NCBI RefSeq assembly: GCF_030272615.1
Contig: NC_081412.1
Location: 27,419,001-27,483,000 of the forward strand
DNA from: Cryptomeria japonica
Taxonomy: Eukaryota > Streptophyta > Pinopsida > Cupressales > Cupressaceae
Length of the DNA stretch: 64,000 nucleotides
Direction: 5' to 3'
Under the pieces are notes generated by a model that was not told where the DNA came from, did not search any database, and saw nothing but the letters and a program-made list of their open reading frames with translations. Numbering within the stretch: the stretch's first letter is position 1; every line of letters begins with the position of its first letter. A program made the translations under genes and the position numbers. Of the stretch, positions 34,807 to 46,556 are shown piece by piece.

Positions 34807-34917
34807 TGTAATGTGGTGAAAAGTGATGAGGGAAGATCAAGTGGAAATCTTTACTCCCCTCAGGAAAGGGATGAAATTTTCACAAAGGATTCCCTTCAAA
34901 TTTTCACGCATATTACA
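34807..34917 (+). repeat. Truncated start of Copia-2 3' LTR
   Basis: Follows the purine tract aaaagtgggag at 34797-34806 and begins TGTAATG, which pairs with the TTACA end of the 5' LTR. After about 110 bp the sequence changes character. The 111-bp segment also ends ATTACA, so it could look like a mini-LTR by chance. Confidence 0.5.
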
Positions 34918-36073
34918 TTAAAAGAGGGGTTGAATTCACTAGATTCAATCCCAGTGGAAATAGATTGAATGGTAAGTGAATTGTAGGGAATTTGGAATGT
35001 ATTAGGAAAATAAATTAGCCCTCTTTTAAAATAGACAAGTTGAATTAAGGAAATTGAGACTAAATGTAGAGATGACAAAGAAGCAATTATATCTTGAGAT
35101 AGAAATGCAGGATGAAGTTGTGCACCTGGAATTAGCAATAAAATGTCGAGATGAAGCTTCCCTACAAATTTGATCAAAATTTGTCAAGACCGGGTTGAAG
35201 ATGCACCTGGTCCTCTGAAAAACCCGCATATCAAAAAAGATTTTTTTGTCTCTGAAAATGAAGCCTAAATCTGCAATTACAGTTGTGCACCTGCACCCTA
35301 CACACATAAAAGAGAGGAAAATGTTGTTGGGATTGGGGGTTTGCCTTTAGGTCAAACCCCATTTTGGAATTAACAAAGTGAATGCAAAAAATGTTGCAAG
35401 TAAATGACAAGAAATGTCTGAAGTAAAATCCACCTCAAGAAGGGGATGTAATTGAAATGTTGATGAAATTGCTTGAAAGGATATGTGGAATAGGATGTCT
35501 TGAATGTTGATAGAGATGTCCTCTTCAATGGTTGAATCCTCTACTTGAATACAACATCTAGCCTTGAAAGGAGACTTGAAATGCTCAATGGATGCTTGAA
35601 TGTTTGCTTGCACTTTATGATCAACTTGTTGTTGCTTATCGTTGCTTTGCTCATGAACTTAATTTTCTCTTATGCAAATAGGAGGGGAAAATGCTCCTTA
35701 TATACTTTCCAATTAGGGGTATTTAGCTAATTTTCCATCTTAGGCAGACATAGGAAAAAAAATTCCCGCTCATAATTGACAAGGCCAATGCAAAATTTGA
35801 TCAAGGGAGGCCCAAAATAGGGCTAGGACAAGGGCACCACGCCCATGTCCTAGGAGGAAAGAGGCACCATACCCCTATCCTAGGGGGGATGCCCCTGTCC
35901 TGCCCTAATTTAGGACATGCGGTGACAATAGGCAGTGTGGGGCGGTGGAAAATGCAAATTTCTGATGTTTTGAGCATGTCACGGGTCTCCAATCAAGCTT
36001 AGGGATTCGTCCTCCAATGCAAAGACCCAAATGTGCTCGAAAATTGTAAGGGTCACAATTTTATGAGGCTACA
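34918..36073 (-). repeat. Probable 3' LTR of a minus-strand gypsy relic
   Basis: The right end (ggctaca, 36067-36073) reads TGTAGCC on minus and is preceded by a purine tract. The left boundary is not fixed. The interior includes a stretch (tcaaaccccattttgg at about 35352) that recurs at about 39462, consistent with a second, more decayed LTR copy beyond the gag gene. A CCTAGG-containing near-repeat lies at 35850-35900. Confidence 0.5.
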
Positions 36074-36086
36074 TTTAGCCCCCACT
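36074..36086 (-). other. Polypurine tract of the minus-strand gypsy relic
   Basis: AGTGGGGGCTAAA on minus, next to the LTR start TGTAGCC. Confidence 0.65.
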
Positions 36087-37104
36087 TTAGTGGGAGTATA
36101 AGCGTATGCTAATACTACCGGTAAAGTACAAGGAAACAAGATTGAAAGACTTTCACCACGTCAAGGAGGCAAGATACACCAAGCCCCCAATGGACTAAAG
36201 ATCTTACAACTTCGATTGAAAAAATAAAACGGAAGATCAAGAGGGAGAACCATGACTCCAAGTAGTAAGGTTCCCCTCACTATGAGTCATGAAAAGCAAG
36301 GATACCAAAAATTACAAAGAAAAGCCAAGTTCACTAAGTAACTCCAAGTATCAAGAAGGAAAATATGAGTGGAGTGTATTCCCCCACATTAAAGTGATTG
36401 TGCATGCCTTATCGAGAGTGATTTCTTTAAGGTAGGATACACCTAAGAGAGAGAAAGAGAGGGAGCACGTTATCGGAAGGGTTTATCCCCCAATTGAGGA
36501 ATGAACCCAAGGATAATGAACACAAAGCATGAGGTGGCTTCGCTTTCCTTGGGACCAGTATGATGTATGATAACTCATGTATATCATGTATATATATGCA
36601 TAGAATAGTCCTCATCCCACAAAGAAAGGAAACCACCTTGGAAGAAAGGGAACACATGTGTCTTTTGAGTCAACATGAAAGAGACAAAGAGATCTCAATG
36701 CTTTACATCTTCCTCAAGTAGACATCACTAGGGACAACAAATAGAAGAGTAGGGATACACATAGAAGAATGGTCACAAAAGAGAAAGAAAGGAGAGAGGT
36801 AGAAGATCTACAGTGCTAATGTAACTAGTTTTAGCATGACATCCACCTCCCGATCTTGCTAATCACTATTTCAGGAAGGTGAGAAACACGCCAGAGGAAT
36901 GACATCGAGCACAATAGATGGATCTATCATAAGATCCAAACAAGGACTATGATCATGTGCTAAGTCACTTTGTTCATTTATAGGAGCTAGGATTAAGGCT
37001 TGTGAAAATTCTGCAAATAAATGTTTGTCAACATCAACATATTCATATTCACTATCAAAAGCATTAGGAGTTGTATTTCCATCATGAATAACATTTTCAC
37101 CTAT
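36087..37104. other. Interior of the gypsy relic without pol
   Basis: This lies between the gag-protease gene and the polypurine tract, where RT, RNase H and integrase should be, but none of their motifs is visible on either strand. The minus strand has a short open piece rich in D/E/L just after the gag-protease stop. The pol genes appear deleted. Confidence 0.55.
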
Positions 37105-38972
37105 TTATTCATCAAGATTTATAGAAAGAGGAGCTCTAACATGAATAGAAGTAAAACCATCACATGTTTTTTGCAACTTATGATTTGAAGACTTAGGTTC
37201 AACATCTTGCTTAGGAGAAAATTGAATTATGTCAACTGTTGGTGTTTTGGGAGATTTAATAGTTTGAGAAATAGCTTCACGAGCTCTAGCATTACATTTT
37301 CGTTGGTGTTCTCTTGCATAATGATTATGTCGAGTCTTAGTGGAAGGCTGAGAAGAAGGAGGAATAATTGTTGAAGGAATAATATCCTCATCTTTTGTAG
37401 TTGGATGATTAGGCTGAGATCTTTTAGATTGGACAAGAGGAGAGGTGAGTCTCTTCTCTTTATAAGAGTAAGGAGGCAAAATTGCACCATATAAAGGAGG
37501 AATGTTTGGTGTAGGAAGGAGACCAGGTCCATCATAAGGAGGAGGTATAGGTCTAACCTTAGGAGGGATATTTTTGTTCTTCATAGGAGAAGTCATAGTT
37601 TCATCCATAGGAATAGGGTGGGAATCTTCCTTAGGAGGAAGATTACTTCTGTCTATTAGGGGAAGAACTTCATCTTCAAGACTGATGGGAATATCAAGTT
37701 TTGGAGTTCTAGGTTGGCTTAAGGATAAAATCGTATCTTTCTTCCATTTTTTATAAGATTGAAAGAGAGCATCACTTCTTGGTTGAAGAGATTGAAATTG
37801 TTGAGGCCAAAAGTAATCAATAGGAACACCTAGGCTTATTTTGATTGGTCGAAATAAGCTATGGTTAATAGTTATAATTTCTCTATTATGGGGAAATTTC
37901 AAACACTTATGGATTGGAGAAGCAATAGCCTTCATGGAAGATAGCCAAGGGTAGCCTAACTTCATGCGAAATTGTTCAAATGAAGGAATGATAATAAAAT
38001 TGACATCTATAGATTTAGTATGAACCTCAATAGGAAGTGTGATAGAACCAATAGTGGGACAAGAAAATCCATCAAATAACTTGACAACCACATTAGTATA
38101 ATCATATATTGGTTGATGAAAGTGTAAAGTATAAAGATATTCTTCAGTGATGACATTAACAATGCAAGAGCGATCAATAAGCACACCACAACAAGGTTTG
38201 CCTTGGATCTTTGCAACTATGTATAAAGGGCCATTAGGTGCTCTAATGGTCTCACTAGGGTCAAATGTGATACATGGATCCTTAGGTTTTTCTTGCTTCT
38301 CTACCATATTAACCAAATTTGGAGCCGTGGTAGTGAGATCAGAGGGAGAGAAAGAGGTATGTTCAGTCTCAATCACGTTAGAGGTATGAGAGGGTAAAGG
38401 ATTACTGAAAATCTTAAGATTTTGATTAGGAGGAGCTACTGATTTGTTTCCCTTATCATTTGCACCTGCCACATATATAGTATTATTATCAATCAAATCT
38501 TGAATCTTACTTTTTAATGCAAAAAATTTCTCAGTATCATGACCAGACTGATGATGAAATTGACAAAAAGATTATTATCAAAGTGAGGTGAGATTGCCTT
38601 AGAAGGATCAACTAGTTTTATTGGAGGAAGTTTGATAACATTTCTTTGTAACAAATGAGACATGATGCTATACAAAGATTCATTCAAAGGAGTAAAGTGT
38701 CTTTCTCTTTTGAAAATTTTAGAAATGGGATGCATACCTATTGTAGCATTCACATTGTTGTTGTTGATGTCATTGAATTTGATGAAGCCTTTGTTCGGTT
38801 TGAACTTTGCAAATGGTTGTTGAACTCTCTCACCCTTATCACTCAGAGCCATAGGAGTAGATTGCTCCAGTTGACTCACAATCAATTGATAATTGTGAAG
38901 TGTTGCACACAACTGCAGAAAGGAAGTAAACAAACCAAACCCTCTTCCATAAAACATTGGAATATGAACCAC
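37105..38972 (-). pseudogene. Gypsy gag (5'-truncated) and protease-like region
   Basis: Two overlapping frames join by a shift at about 38560. The upstream part (38972 downward) ends in a C-x2-H-x4-H-x4-C-type zinc motif, CQFHHQSGHDTEKF, with its last cysteine replaced by F. The downstream 463-codon frame has VAKIQGKPCCGVLIDRSC, a protease block whose usual D-G-G/D-S-G is now DRS, and LGYPWLSSMKAIASPIHK followed by KCLKFPHN. The intact gypsy at 59049 has the same blocks (GVLIDGGAG-like, LLGRPWIHEMRAV, KFPHN), so both belong to the same broad lineage. A long P/S-rich linker ends the frame at INLDE. The gag N-terminus is not found. Confidence 0.85.
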
Positions 38973-39666
38973 AAGGGGTATTATGCTTGAATAAATCTAC
39001 TCAAAGAGAGTCAAGAAACTTGAGCTCTATTCCTTTGTTGCATTAAATGATCAAATAAAATAGTAAAACAAAATGATAAAACATGCACAAAAAGATACAA
39101 ACATGTACAAAAATGAAACTAGTATATAGAGGAGCACCAGTGACAAAATTTTGAGCCTGAAACAATTAGACTATGGAGATAGGCACATTAGTCCAATAGG
39201 TGTCTGAGTGTCATAAAGTGCCTAGATTTGTTATCAGAAGACTTGGAACTACAAATCCTTGCAATTTTAGGTTAAATTGTCAATACTACGGTGCTAGGAA
39301 TCCTAATCTAGGCTTTTTCTCTTGAATTTTATCTAGTAATCTTTGTCTCAGTTGTCTCATTCTTCTTTTACCTACAAACTAGGGTTGAATCTTGTATCTT
39401 CACTACACAAGCATAAAAGTAGGGAAAACTAGTTGTGGCTATATAGGGTCTTTCCTTAATCAAACCCCCATTTTGGTGTTTCCACCTCCATGGATAGCCA
39501 AGTTGGATCTAAGATACAAGTGTGCACTATGAACCTTAAGTGTGTCTAAGATTGTTGCAAGCAAATAGAATGCATAAATATAAAAAAGAGCCCTACTCAA
39601 GTATGTTAGAGTAAACTCTAGATGAGACAATCAAAAGGTGATGTATAAATGAAATCAAGAATGCAT
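38973..39666. other. Non-coding stretch upstream of the gypsy relic
   Basis: No recognisable protein. It probably contains the remaining leader and part of the 5' LTR of the minus-strand gypsy (see the shared block near 39462). Confidence 0.35.
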
Positions 39667-39671
39667 GAATC

Positions 39672-40539
39672 TGATGAGGGCACAACCCGAGAAACATAAA
39701 AACACAACAATTTGTAATAAAAGACACATAAGATTATATTTATTATTATCTGTAAATATGCGATTACAAACATGCAAATACATTCTAGAGGAAATAAACC
39801 TCACAGGCTGCAATACACAGCTTACATAGTTTTTTGGAAAACCCTTACCAAGCAATTTCCCAACCCAAAACCTCACATACAACAACTCCAATAACTCACT
39901 CCCCAGTTTCTACATATGAATCTTAAATAGACTTTCATCTATTTTGGAGCTGAAATTACAATTTGGAATTTACCAATTGGCAGACAAATTCCAAAATGTG
40001 AAATTGGAATTATGAAAATACAGCCAGATTCGAAAATTGAAACTTTTTGAAATTTGTCCAGCTTCCGACAACCATAACTTTTGATTCGGGAATCGGATTA
40101 ACGAACCATTTGAAGTGTCAAAAATCTCTTTGAGCAAAGAATATGCTAAGAATATTCTCTACTGATTCCCACTATTTTCAGGCCTGTTCAACACCATTTA
40201 ATGCCTCAAATCTGACTTGAAAGAAAAAAAAAAATTTGGGAAATCGAAACTTTAATAACTTTCAAACTATTAATTCTTTTGACTTGATTCTTTTGCCAAT
40301 GTGCTTATTTTTCCTTCCTTAATCTTCTTATAAATTTTGGGCTCCATCTGCCTTCAAATAAAAACCTACTATTTTGGGTAGTTGGCAAGAAAAAGCAGCT
40401 TGACAATTCTAAAAGTTGGAATCACTTATTTGCCCAAATGGGTATCCAGAACTACTAAAACATTAAATTAAACATAAACAAAAAGAATTTTTTTGGGTGA
40501 TGCAGGATTGCCCATACACCACCAGATGCTCCTGCATCA
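39672..40539 (-). repeat. Solo LTR (868 bp)
   Basis: Ends are TGATGAGGG and CTGCATCA on plus, with a perfect TSD gaatc at 39667-39671 and 40540-40544. On minus it starts TGATGCAGGAGCATCTGG, close to the chromovirus LTR start TGGTGCAGGAGCACCTAG at 9446, which fixes its likely orientation and suggests a related gypsy family. No coding sequence is present. Confidence 0.88.
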
Positions 40540-40544
40540 GAATC

Positions 40545-41735
40545 ACATAAATGACAATGAATTAAGGATAAATATCAAATCTAAAGCTAAAACTCAAAAA
40601 CACAAGATCAAAATCAAATCATACCAAACCTTTAAGGAGAGGTACAAGATAATCATCAATTTGTAATTCCCTATCATCCTCCAGCATTACTTGAAGCTTT
40701 CATCATGATGAATAATAAGTGATGAAGACTTGATGAAGATTTGTTGATTATCTTTCGATTTTTCAGACCTGTAGACTCAAATTTTGATAGAGTTTCCCTT
40801 GCACAAAGACTGTATATCCAAATGAGGATTATATATGAGTTACAAGGTTGAAATTGATAATAATCCAACATAAAATTGTCCTAATAAAAAATCAAGGCCA
40901 AATTCTAGAATTTCAAGGTTAACACTTCAAATATGTTAGAGATTTTGTTGGGACTATGAAGCTAATTGGCATGGACCCTCCAAACTAGGCTCTAGAAAAG
41001 TAGGATGCAAAATTTTAGGGCTCTGATATTAGATTTAGTCCTAATTTTTTAATTTGAGAATGATTAAATGTGAAATACGATATTTGACTTTTGAAATAGG
41101 ATATGACTCATCTTCTTGAGTTGAGGGTTAAATTCAAGGCTAGAAGTGGTCCTAAAAATATCATGGGGAGTGGAAACTAAAGATAGTGTTAAGTAGAGTG
41201 TAAAATTGGTCTCACAATATAATGAGTATAATTTACAACACTAGAGAGTGATGGAAGGTAAAATGCTAGGCTGTATTTTTTTCCCAAATAAGTGATCAAA
41301 ATTGATCCTAAGATGGTTGGGGTAATTGATAAGATTCCCTAGCCAAAGACTATAAAATGAATATAGTAATTTTTTGAATATATCAACTTTGTTTGGAGGT
41401 TTTTTATAGACATTATTGAAAAGACAAAAGCAATATAAAAATGCTAAAGAGTTAGACCATTTCATGGGATGGTGATTCAATAAAATAATTTTAGTTCATT
41501 AAAGGGGTTATTAAGAAGGCCTTAGTATTGGCCTCACTTTATTTCTTAGAACCATTTTAGTTATTTTTATTTGCTTCTTTCTAGGTAGTAGTACTAGGGT
41601 TTTCACAAAAGTATTAAGATAGGATTGAATAACCCATCTCTTTTTTTAGTATGTGTCTCTAGATGGCAAAGTTGGTAAGCTCATTCCTTAGTAAATGTAA
41701 GAAATTATAGATGCTATTTAATTGGTAAAAAAATA
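40545..41735. other. Unassigned AT-rich stretch
   Basis: I see no convincing reading frame or repeat. The end nearest 41735 may contain the RT/RNase H part of the gypsy relic that follows, too decayed to read. Confidence 0.35.
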
Positions 41736-43180
41736 GTTACATATGTACCACATGTTTCAATGAAGGATATATTTACTGAACAAGACGTCACTAGTAAAAG
41801 GTGTAGATGGATCAAAAAGATCTAAGAATTCAATATTGAGATACAATTAATCAAATTGGTTAAAAGACAAGGTCTAGCCAAATTGATGGCTATATAAAAT
41901 CTTGATACCACTGAGATCAAATCAAGTGGAGATGGAACAATGCTAAGTATGGTAAAAATTATAGACTTTACCTTGGTATAAAGATATATTGTATTACATA
42001 TACCATCTAAACCATCTAGGTGAAATAACAAGAAATTATAAAAGTAATTTAAAATATAGGAAATAAAGTATCCTCTAATGGATGATAAATTGTTGTAGAG
42101 AAGCAAAGATGTTACAATATTGAGATGTGTGAATGAGGAGGAGGTATGTATAGTTGTATAGGTTGTGAAAATTATTATGAAAAAAGGCTCACTAAATTCT
42201 CAAAGTAGGTCATTGATGACCACCATTATTTGTTAATGTCCATGAGATTGTTAAAAAATGAGATGCATGTCAGTAGTTTTCTTAAAAGTTGAATAGATAT
42301 AGAGACTTACTTTTAAGGCTTTTAGTAGTGGAAGCCCCTTTTTAGTAATGGGGTGTTAGGTCATTGATGACCACCATTATTTGTTAATGTCCATGAGATT
42401 GTTAAAAAATGAGATGCATGTCAATAGTTTTCTTAAAAGTTGAATAGATATAGAGACTTACTTTTAAGGCTTTTAGTAGTGGAAGCCCCTTTTTAGTAAT
42501 GGGGTGTTGATTTCATTGGTAAAATAACTAAGAATTTTAGTGGAGGTTTTAAATGGATCCTTACAGCTGTAAACTATTTGACAAAGAGGGTGGAAGCAAT
42601 TCCAACTAAAAGAGCTACAAGTAGATGTGTAATTTATTTCATCCTTAACCATATTATAAATAATTTTGGTCTCTAAAAAGATGTAAGACATAATGTTATG
42701 TGCATCAAGTCAATCAAATTCATTTAGATCTTTTTTTCTAAGAAGGAATGAATTCATCTCAACCATCCCCATATCACCCATAGGGGAATGAAAAAGTTAA
42801 GTCAAGAAATAAAAATTTAATTAAGATCATCAAGAAACTACTTAGCCAAAACAAAAGGGCATGAGATTTGAAATTAAGGCTTGGTGTACAAGTTGATAGG
42901 GTAACACCAAAGAAATCAACTTTTGAGCTGGTATATGAAATAGTTGTGGTATACCTATAAATAAGTTATTATTAGTATGCAATTATATTTAGTAATTTGA
43001 TGAGGAATGTAATAATGGTATGAAATAGAATAAATCACTTAATTGATCTTCATGAGAGTAGATGAAAATCTCAGCAGTGAATGACAAGAAAAATAAGTTA
43101 AGTATTTGTTTGATGAAAGGACCAATGCCAAAAAAATTGAATTAGGAGATTTGGTCAAGTATGGAACACTAAAGTGCAAG
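41736..43180 (+). pseudogene. Gypsy RNase H-integrase relic
   Basis: A first block reads VTYVPHVSMKDIFTEQDVTS then CRWIKKI*EFNIEIQLIKLV and GQGLAKLM-like KRQGLAKLMA, the end of a plant gypsy RNase H. A second block from about 42502 reads GVDFIGKI, SGGFKWILTAVNYLTKRVEA, IPTKRATSR, an integrase core. Later pieces (YHP*GNEKVKSRNKNLIKII, VTPKKSTFELVYEI, VFDERTNAKKIELGDLV to about 43175) cover the integrase C-terminal half. Stops and shifts are frequent, and 42207-42508 holds a tandem duplication inside the relic. It would have belonged to a Tat/Athila-type element; the lineage is inferred. Confidence 0.75.
42207..42508. repeat. Tandem duplication, 2 x 151 bp
   Basis: 42207-42357 and 42358-42508 are the same sequence with one visible difference (cagtag versus caatag). 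It lies inside the gypsy integrase relic, just before the readable core. Confidence 0.95.
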
Positions 43181-46100
43181 AAAAAGGAAAGCATGGAAAG
43201 TCTGACTCATTATCTCTCAGTTCTTATAGTATTAAAAATTAGAGCTTCAATGGAGAATACCAACATTTTTCTCTATGCATTGTTTTCTAACCCTTACCTC
43301 TATTTTGTGTAGCAGTGTCCTTTTTAACTCATGATTCACAACTAATTCCTAATACATCAGTAAAATTTTGGGCATTATAGTGGTACTAGACCTACAATCT
43401 ATTATCAACACCCCATGTTCACTTACTAATTTCCCACAATTAACCATTCTTCATTCATCAATTAATTAATATTTATTTCCTCTTTATCCCACTGAAGTTA
43501 ATTAATTTAATTAATTATTCACATCTTCCTAGTTTTTGCCAATTAATTCTCCTTATATTTCCTCCAATTTAATATTCCACACACACTCACTAGTAGACAA
43601 ATTCTTAATTCTTCCAACTAATCAATCAATTAATAATTTCTTAGATAGCTAATTAAAAGTAACAATCTAGGTACCGAGCAAAAAAAAAAGTAACAATCTA
43701 GGCTCTTTAACAGTTGTTTCAATTTTAAATTCCTCTCCAGTAGACAAAAGATATTGAATTTTTGATCTCCACCATCCACTTAAAAAAATAAATAAAAATC
43801 TTCAATCTCCAATTTCTCACACATGTGAGAGGAGACACGTGTCAGGTCTCTCCTCTTCCCTATAAGATCACTTTCTCTCACCTCATTTCACCTTGCTCCA
43901 TCTTGGCACAATTGTCCAAAGACTAAAGACCTTTTTCATGTAATCAATCTTGACCCTTGATCCATCTTGGCACAATTGTCCAAAGACTAAAGACCATTTT
44001 CATGTAATCAATCTTGACCCTCGATCCATCTTCTAATATTAGCTATCCATTCCATTTTGGAAATTCTTTTTAAGAGTGTCTTACCCTCATCATTTCTAAT
44101 TCAATCAATCATATAATATCCTTGTTCCATCAAAATTAGGAACTCTTAGGCAAATAACGTCCATAAATAGCCATTATTTTACATCCTTGGAGATAGCCAA
44201 AGAATCAATGGAATTATTATAAGGATCGCCATAATATAAAATTAATCATAAATCATAAAATACACAAAATTAAACATATATTAATGTCACGGGTTCAAAT
44301 ATACAAGATCAGGGATATGATTTGACATATGTCTAGATACATAAACCAAGATTCGGGAGATCATAAGGAAACATATACCCTCTCAATAGGACGCAATGTC
44401 AAATACAAGAAGATTAAAACATGAAGACCACCCTAACAAGAACTCCTAGCATATGTCTCCCTCGAGCACACCGCAAGTGAGAACATTGTCAAAGTGTGTT
44501 TTCACCATACCACGAAGTAATTATAGTTCCCCAAAATCTTTCATGACACAAAAGATACCCAACTCGACACAAGGAAGACTAGCAATGTGATACTTGCAAG
44601 AGTAATGGAATTTGTGGAGCATGATATATCCACATTCTAACACTAATCGAACAATATCATGAGCACACAAAATGCATATATAACATGTGTATGAAGACAA
44701 AAGCAATTTAACCTTTTCTTATCTAAGGTCATGTCAAAATCTCAATCCCATCTCAAACACAAGGAAAAACATAGTGACTTCAAAATAATTTTCTTTCACA
44801 ATTTTTAGATGACATATGTATGCAATCATGCATTCATAAGCCTAAGAGATACAAAATAGCACATAAGAATGTACAAGTACATACAAGTACATACATAAGG
44901 ATTTAATTCTTGAATTACTGTAGAGGGCCTGAGAAAATAATAAAAGAAATAAAAGGTGGAAAGGAAGATTATATTTTGATGGTCAGGAAATAAACTGGGT
45001 GTGATAACTGGATAAATTTAGAATCCTAAAGACTGTTTCCAGTGAATAAAAAATAGTTAAGTTTCTGATTTCCAAGGGAGGGAGTAAACAGAAAGTGAGA
45101 TATCAATCCCAGTTCATCTTAAATAGGAGATTGGTTTCAGAAATATGCTTCAAAATGAGCCAATCAGATAAAAGCTACATATCCTTGTATTGTTATTATT
45201 AAATGATAGGTCAATATGTAACCAAAATAAATAAATTACTGGCTTCAGACTGACCTATTTTATTTTTTCTTTGTAAGGGAGCCTGTAAATCTTTAGAGGA
45301 TTCTGGGTTTTTGATACAAGTTTATCAGGGATTTTGGGGAATTTTTCTGTAAGGAGAGGTCATTCTATCAGGATTGCAGGAGATTATTTTGCATGTAAAT
45401 GAATAAACTTTTGTATGTCATTTTTCAATTCAAGTTGAGCTTAATAAAAACATAGTTAGTTTGTGTGTTTTCTGCAATAGTCCCCCTAGATATGTGTACT
45501 TTTCTTTTAAACAAAGAGGTCAAGGGTCTTTATGTTTGTCTTTTCAGATTTCATGAGCTGCATATTACATTTGTTGCTTTCAGTGAAGGGATGAATTAAA
45601 CTGCTTTAAATGGGACATGGAGAATTGTGCATTCTATGAGGGATTTGTAAGTAGAGTTGCAGGAAATACCCTTTTCTGAATGTGTCATTATCAGGCATTG
45701 ATACAAGTATGCCCCTTGATTTTGGAGTTTTGATGTCAAAAGGAAGCATTTACATTGTGGGAATTGACTTTGTTGTCTGATAAAGTACCCATATAGAATC
45801 TTTTTGTCCAAAAGTCCAAGAGAACACTGAATTTTAATGATAAATCATCTGAATTATATTATTTTATATGTTGTTTAGTTTAGCTTTTGCATGTTCTCAT
45901 TAGCTTTTGTTTGTTCTCAGAATCAGAAGTGAGAAAGTCCAAGAATATTGCAAATTTTGGGCTAATCTTACAAATCTTTTGTGTAAATTTATGAGAACAT
46001 ATTTATCTGATATAGTGAAAGATATTTTTTGTGAGATTGAAGTAAGGGTTAGCCCCTAGGTTTGGTATGCCTAAAGTGCAGTAGAGATAGGAGTACCTGA

Positions 46101-46264
46101 GTGATCTCCCATTCGTTGACCAAGTCTCTCATTAAATTTGATCACATGAAATGGAAAATCTTTAAGGCTTAATGACATGCAAATTTGAGAATCAATAGGT
46201 CTTAGATACATAGATCAAGAGTTAAGGTCCCTGCGCAACATACATTTCACCTTTCTACTTAGAA
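43181..46264. other. Unassigned intergenic stretch
   Basis: No gene found. Notable features are an ATTAATT-rich part (43440-43640), a duplicated agtaacaatctagg (43655 and 43690), a two-copy 64-bp tandem repeat (43897-44024) and a long AT-rich part (44930-46020). Confidence 0.5.
43897..44024. repeat. Tandem repeat, 2 x 64 bp
   Basis: tccatcttggcacaattg starts at 43897 and again at 43961, and tccatctt once more at 44025. The copies differ at a few positions. Confidence 0.92.
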
Positions 46265-46545
46265 AGTTAGGAATATTTCTAGAAACATATAGGTGTCATG
46301 TGATCTTATCATATCTTATCGCCAATTGTCTCATTGCATAGGATTAAGACACCTGTCACAATCCTATTTAGTCATATATCTCACCTTTCCATTTATAAGC
46401 AAGGCATCATATGCACATTTAACAAAGATCTAATCCATTATGTCCATAATCAAGTAATATTTTATTCTTGATGCTCACTTTTGGAAGGCATCTTTTGGTC
46501 TTGTAAGTGATCTTGGACGCTTGAGTCCATTTGTGACTCTAACTT
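46265..46545 (+). repeat. Direct repeat, left copy (possible LTR part)
   Basis: From agttaggaatatttctagaa to ttgtgactcta this stretch aligns with 51065-51335, 4800 bp away in the same direction. It is followed at 46545 by tggtatcacgac, a weak match to an initiator Met primer site (TGGTATCAGAGC). I could not define TG...CA ends, so an LTR is only a possibility. Confidence 0.6.
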
Positions 46546-46556
46546 GGTATCACGAC

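Larger units (their letters stand above)
19980..34917 (+). mobile_element. Copia-2: Ty1/copia element split by a 10.2-kb insertion
   Basis: Order on plus: LTR-like region ending TTCCTTACA at 20813, primer site, gag, pre-integrase, integrase, [insertion 23072-33251], RT, RNase H, polypurine tract and the start of a 3' LTR (TGTAATG at 34807). The LTR tips TGTAA/TTACA agree. The 5' boundary is not resolved and the 3' LTR is truncated within about 110 bp. The protease is missing, and the reading frame is broken many times. Confidence 0.8.

Noticed and set aside
35800-35960. CCTAGG-containing near repeats as a regulatory array
   Set aside because: Only two to three imperfect copies within an LTR-like stretch; too few to claim a pattern.
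43106-43312. 68-codon frame as a separate small gene
   Set aside because: Its first part (FDERTNAKKIELGDLV) is the end of the gypsy integrase relic and the rest has no support.
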